DNA of 7,136 nt from contig CADBQJ010000133.1 in assembly GCA_902796785.1 (NCBI GenBank), positions 1-7,136 of the forward strand. The letters are read 5' to 3'. The translations under genes were made by a program, and so were the position numbers. Source of the stretch: Fibrobacter succinogenes. Its GTDB lineage: Bacteria; Fibrobacterota; Fibrobacteria; Fibrobacterales; CADBQJ01. Below the pieces are notes generated by a model. The model searched no databases. It saw only the letters and a program-made list of their open reading frames with translations, and was not told the DNA's origin. Position 1 is the first letter of the stretch, and every line of letters starts with the position of its first letter. This document shows, one piece after another, positions 5,603 through 7,136 of this stretch.

Positions 5603-6173
5603 ACTCCCCCCATTCCGGATAGAGTCCGTGCTCGACGCCGCACTGCTCGAGCGCCTTCCCGACCACGCCGTCCACAAGCTCGGCGACCGTGGAGGGCTTG
5701 CGGTAGAAGGAGGGCATGGCGGGGACGATCCGGGCGCCGGCGCGGGCCAGCGTCGCCATGTTCTCGAGGTGGATCACCCCGAGCGGAGTCTCGCGCGGGA
5801 CGAGGACCAGCGGCGCGCGGCGTTCCTTGAGGAAGACGTCGGCGGCGCGGGCGATCAGCGAGTCGGAGACGCCGTGGGCGATCCGGCCCAGCGTCCCCAT
5901 GCTGCAGGGGACGACCGCCATGGCGCGGTAGCGGGTCGTGCCCGAGGCGCAGGGGGCGAAGAGGTCGTCGTTCCGGAAGAGCTCGTCGGCCAGGGAGGCG
6001 AGGTCGGGGAACCCCTCGTGCGCGCAGACGGCGCGTGCGGGTTCGCTGAGGACCAGGTGGACGGGAATCCCGAGTTCGCGCAGACGGCGCAGGAAGGCGT
6101 CGGCGTAGCAGGCCCCGGAGGCGCCCGTGACGGCCACGAGGAGCGGAAGGCCCGCGGGTCCGGCTTCGTTCAC
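5571..6173 (-). CDS. ubiX: Flavin prenyltransferase UbiX
   Basis: UbiX attaches a dimethylallyl group to FMN to make prenylated FMN, the cofactor of UbiD-type decarboxylases, for example in ubiquinone or menaquinone-related and aromatic acid pathways. The 200-residue length is typical. The flavoprotein fold begins with VAVTGASGACYA (13-24). VVPCSMGTLGRIAHGVSDSL (87-106), RAADVFLKERR, RETPLGVIHLENM (127-139) and PAMPSFYRKP (151-160) are hallmark motifs; the usual Asn after Asp104 is Ser. The GTG start at 6173 overlaps the upstream TPR gene stop as GTGA and has GGGGGAG 5 nt upstream, so a GTG start is well supported despite the frame staying open further upstream. The last ten residues (FRRSEASAGR) extend past the usual WGE ending and overlap mlaF. 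No ubiD partner is in the window. Confidence 0.96.
   Translation of the reverse strand: MNEAGPAGLPLLVAVTGASGACYADAFLRRLRELGIPVHLVLSEPARAVCAHEGFPDLASLADELFRNDDLFAPCASGTTRYRAMAVVPCSMGTLGRIAHGVSDSLIARAADVFLKERRAPLVLVPRETPLGVIHLENMATLARAGARIVPAMPSFYRKPSTVAELVDGVVGKALEQCGVEHGLYPEWGEFRRSEASAGR
5582..5593. repeat. Perfect palindrome in the mlaF/ubiX overlap
   Basis: CGGAAGCTTCCG is a perfect 12-bp inverted repeat inside the stretch that codes for the ends of both mlaF and ubiX. It could form a short hairpin in either transcript but has no T-tract on either side, so it is not a standard terminator. It may be a chance result of coding constraint. Confidence 0.4.
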
Positions 6174-7136
6174 GGCTTCTCCCCCAGGATTTCCTTCGCG
6201 CGCAGCGTGTCGCCCATGTTCCAGTAGGTTCCGGCCACGTTCTCCACGCCGGTGCGCCCCAGCGGGTCGCCGCGCTTCGCGAGGATCGAGTAGTGGCGGA
6301 GCGCCTCGTCGTAGCGCTTCTGCTCGAAGAGGAGGTTGGCGAGCTCCAGCCGGAGGTCGGAGTCGCCGTCGGAGCGGCCGAGCCCCTCCTCGAGGACGAA
6401 GACCGCCATCCAGGGCGAGCCGTCCTCGTTCCAGGAGCGGGCCAGGTAGCGGCGGAAGGCGCTGTTGCCGGGCGAGAGGGCGAGCCCTTCCTCTAGCGCG
6501 CGGCGCATCTCCACGCGGTCGCCGCGCTTTTCGTGGAGGAGCGCCAGCCGGAACCAGCTTTCGGCGCCCGCGGAGGGGGACCTCCGCAGCGAGGAGCGCA
6601 GGGTCTCCACGGCCGCCTCCCAGTCCAGCAGGCCGGCGTGGCTTTCGGCGAGCGCGAACCAGAGCTCGGGCCGGTCGGGGTCGCTCGCCAGCGCCCGCTC
6701 GAACTGGAACTGCGCGTCGGTCCAGGCGCCCGCGCCGAGCGCGATCTCGCCGAGCGCGGCCCGCACGTGCGATTCGTCCACCCCGCCCAGCTCGAGCGCG
6801 CGCACGTAGGCGCCGGCCGCTTCGGCGGGCTCCCCGCCCAGGAAGAGGAGGTCGCCGAGCTGGACCCAGGCGCGGGCGAACCCCGGCGCGAGCTCCAGGC
6901 AACGCCGGTAGGCGACCATGGCGAGCGCCGGGCGGTCGAGCTGCACGAGCGCGTTCCCCAGGTTGAACCAGGCAAAGACCTCGCGCTGGCCGTTCTGGAT
7001 CGAGAGGCGGTAGAGGCGCGCGGCCTCCTTGAAGTCGCTGCGGGCGTAGGCCTCGTTCGCGGCGACGAACCAGGAGTCCATCGACTGCGTCTCGCGCACC
7101 TGCATCTGCGCGAAGGCGGACGCGGCGCAGAGGAGC
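6170..7136 (-). CDS. Secreted tetratricopeptide-repeat protein (5' end beyond the window)
   Basis: The frame is open from the right edge to TGA at 6170-6172. The first complete codons read LLCAASAFAQ just before Met at 7105. This looks like the end of a signal peptide with an AFA cleavage site, so the true start is off the window and Met 7105 is probably not the start codon. The rest is eight to nine tandem repeats of about 34 residues with TPR signatures, such as VFAWFNLGNALVQLDRP, ARAWVQLGDLLFLGGEP, PELWFALAESHAGLLDW and LRLELANLLFEQKRYDEAL. No catalytic domain is seen. TPR arrays bind other proteins, so a periplasmic scaffold is likely. The first repeat (ANEAYARSDFKEAARLYR) resembles BatE-type proteins, but that is weak. 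It is translationally coupled to ubiX by a GTGA overlap. Confidence 0.88.
   Translation of the reverse strand, partial: LLCAASAFAQMQVRETQSMDSWFVAANEAYARSDFKEAARLYRLSIQNGQREVFAWFNLGNALVQLDRPALAMVAYRRCLELAPGFARAWVQLGDLLFLGGEPAEAAGAYVRALELGGVDESHVRAALGEIALGAGAWTDAQFQFERALASDPDRPELWFALAESHAGLLDWEAAVETLRSSLRRSPSAGAESWFRLALLHEKRGDRVEMRRALEEGLALSPGNSAFRRYLARSWNEDGSPWMAVFVLEEGLGRSDGDSDLRLELANLLFEQKRYDEALRHYSILAKRGDPLGRTGVENVAGTYWNMGDTLRAKEILGEKP

Noticed and set aside
4096..5622. A 508-codon + frame across mlaE and mlaF, and a 302-codon - frame (4769-5677)
   Set aside because: Both are shadows of mlaE/mlaF, which carry complete family motifs in their own frames.
6174..6902. Upstream extension of the ubiX frame through the TPR gene
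   Set aside because: The added residues are Arg/Ala/Pro-rich and shadow the TPR repeats. GTG 6173 gives the normal UbiX length and has a good ribosome-binding site.
5628..6966. Several + strand frames opposite ubiX and the TPR gene
   Set aside because: They are complementary to genes with clear motifs; composition is Arg/Gly/Ser-rich with no domain, and strand skew favours - strand coding here.

Overview
The window looks like an ordinary chromosomal housekeeping region of a GC-rich, Gram-negative (diderm) bacterium. The diderm call rests on an MlaE/MlaF lipid-transport pair and on a secreted TPR protein with an AxA-type signal-peptide end. The lineage cannot be fixed from the sequence alone. 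The divergent omega subunit and the gene mix would fit the Planctomycetes-Verrucomicrobia-Chlamydiae group, but that is a weak inference. No mobile element, integrase, CRISPR array or phage gene is visible.

Layout: (a) 1-58 is the last 18 codons of an upstream gene. (b) A tRNA-Ser(GGA) at 95-180 has its own promoter-like sequence and is followed after 25 nt by an rpoZ-like gene (206-490) and a strong intrinsic terminator (512-538). (c) A tightly packed + strand operon runs from 550 to 5602: coaBC (coenzyme A synthesis), a degenerate uracil-DNA-glycosylase-fold gene, dnaB (replicative helicase), mlaE and mlaF (lipid ABC transporter permease and ATPase). Its junctions are ATGA and TGATG overlaps or 9-nt gaps. 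(d) A convergent - strand pair follows: a TPR protein (starts beyond the right edge, ends 6170) and ubiX (6173 to 5571), joined by a GTGA overlap. The mlaF and ubiX coding regions overlap tail to tail by 32 bp.

The coding strands are C-rich, so strand composition flips at about 5,600, where transcription converges. The very long open frames antisense to or overlapping coaBC and dnaB are products of the high GC content.

Functionally the genes join transcription (omega), cofactor synthesis (CoaBC), replication (DnaB), outer-membrane lipid transport (MlaEF) and prenylated-FMN synthesis (UbiX). This reads as a growth-linked housekeeping cluster rather than one pathway. I see no clearly new system. 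The items most worth a second look are the UDG-fold protein with its catalytic motif and Fe-S cysteines replaced, the terminator that abuts the coaBC start codon, and a rare-codon AT-rich island with a -10-like sequence just before mlaF.
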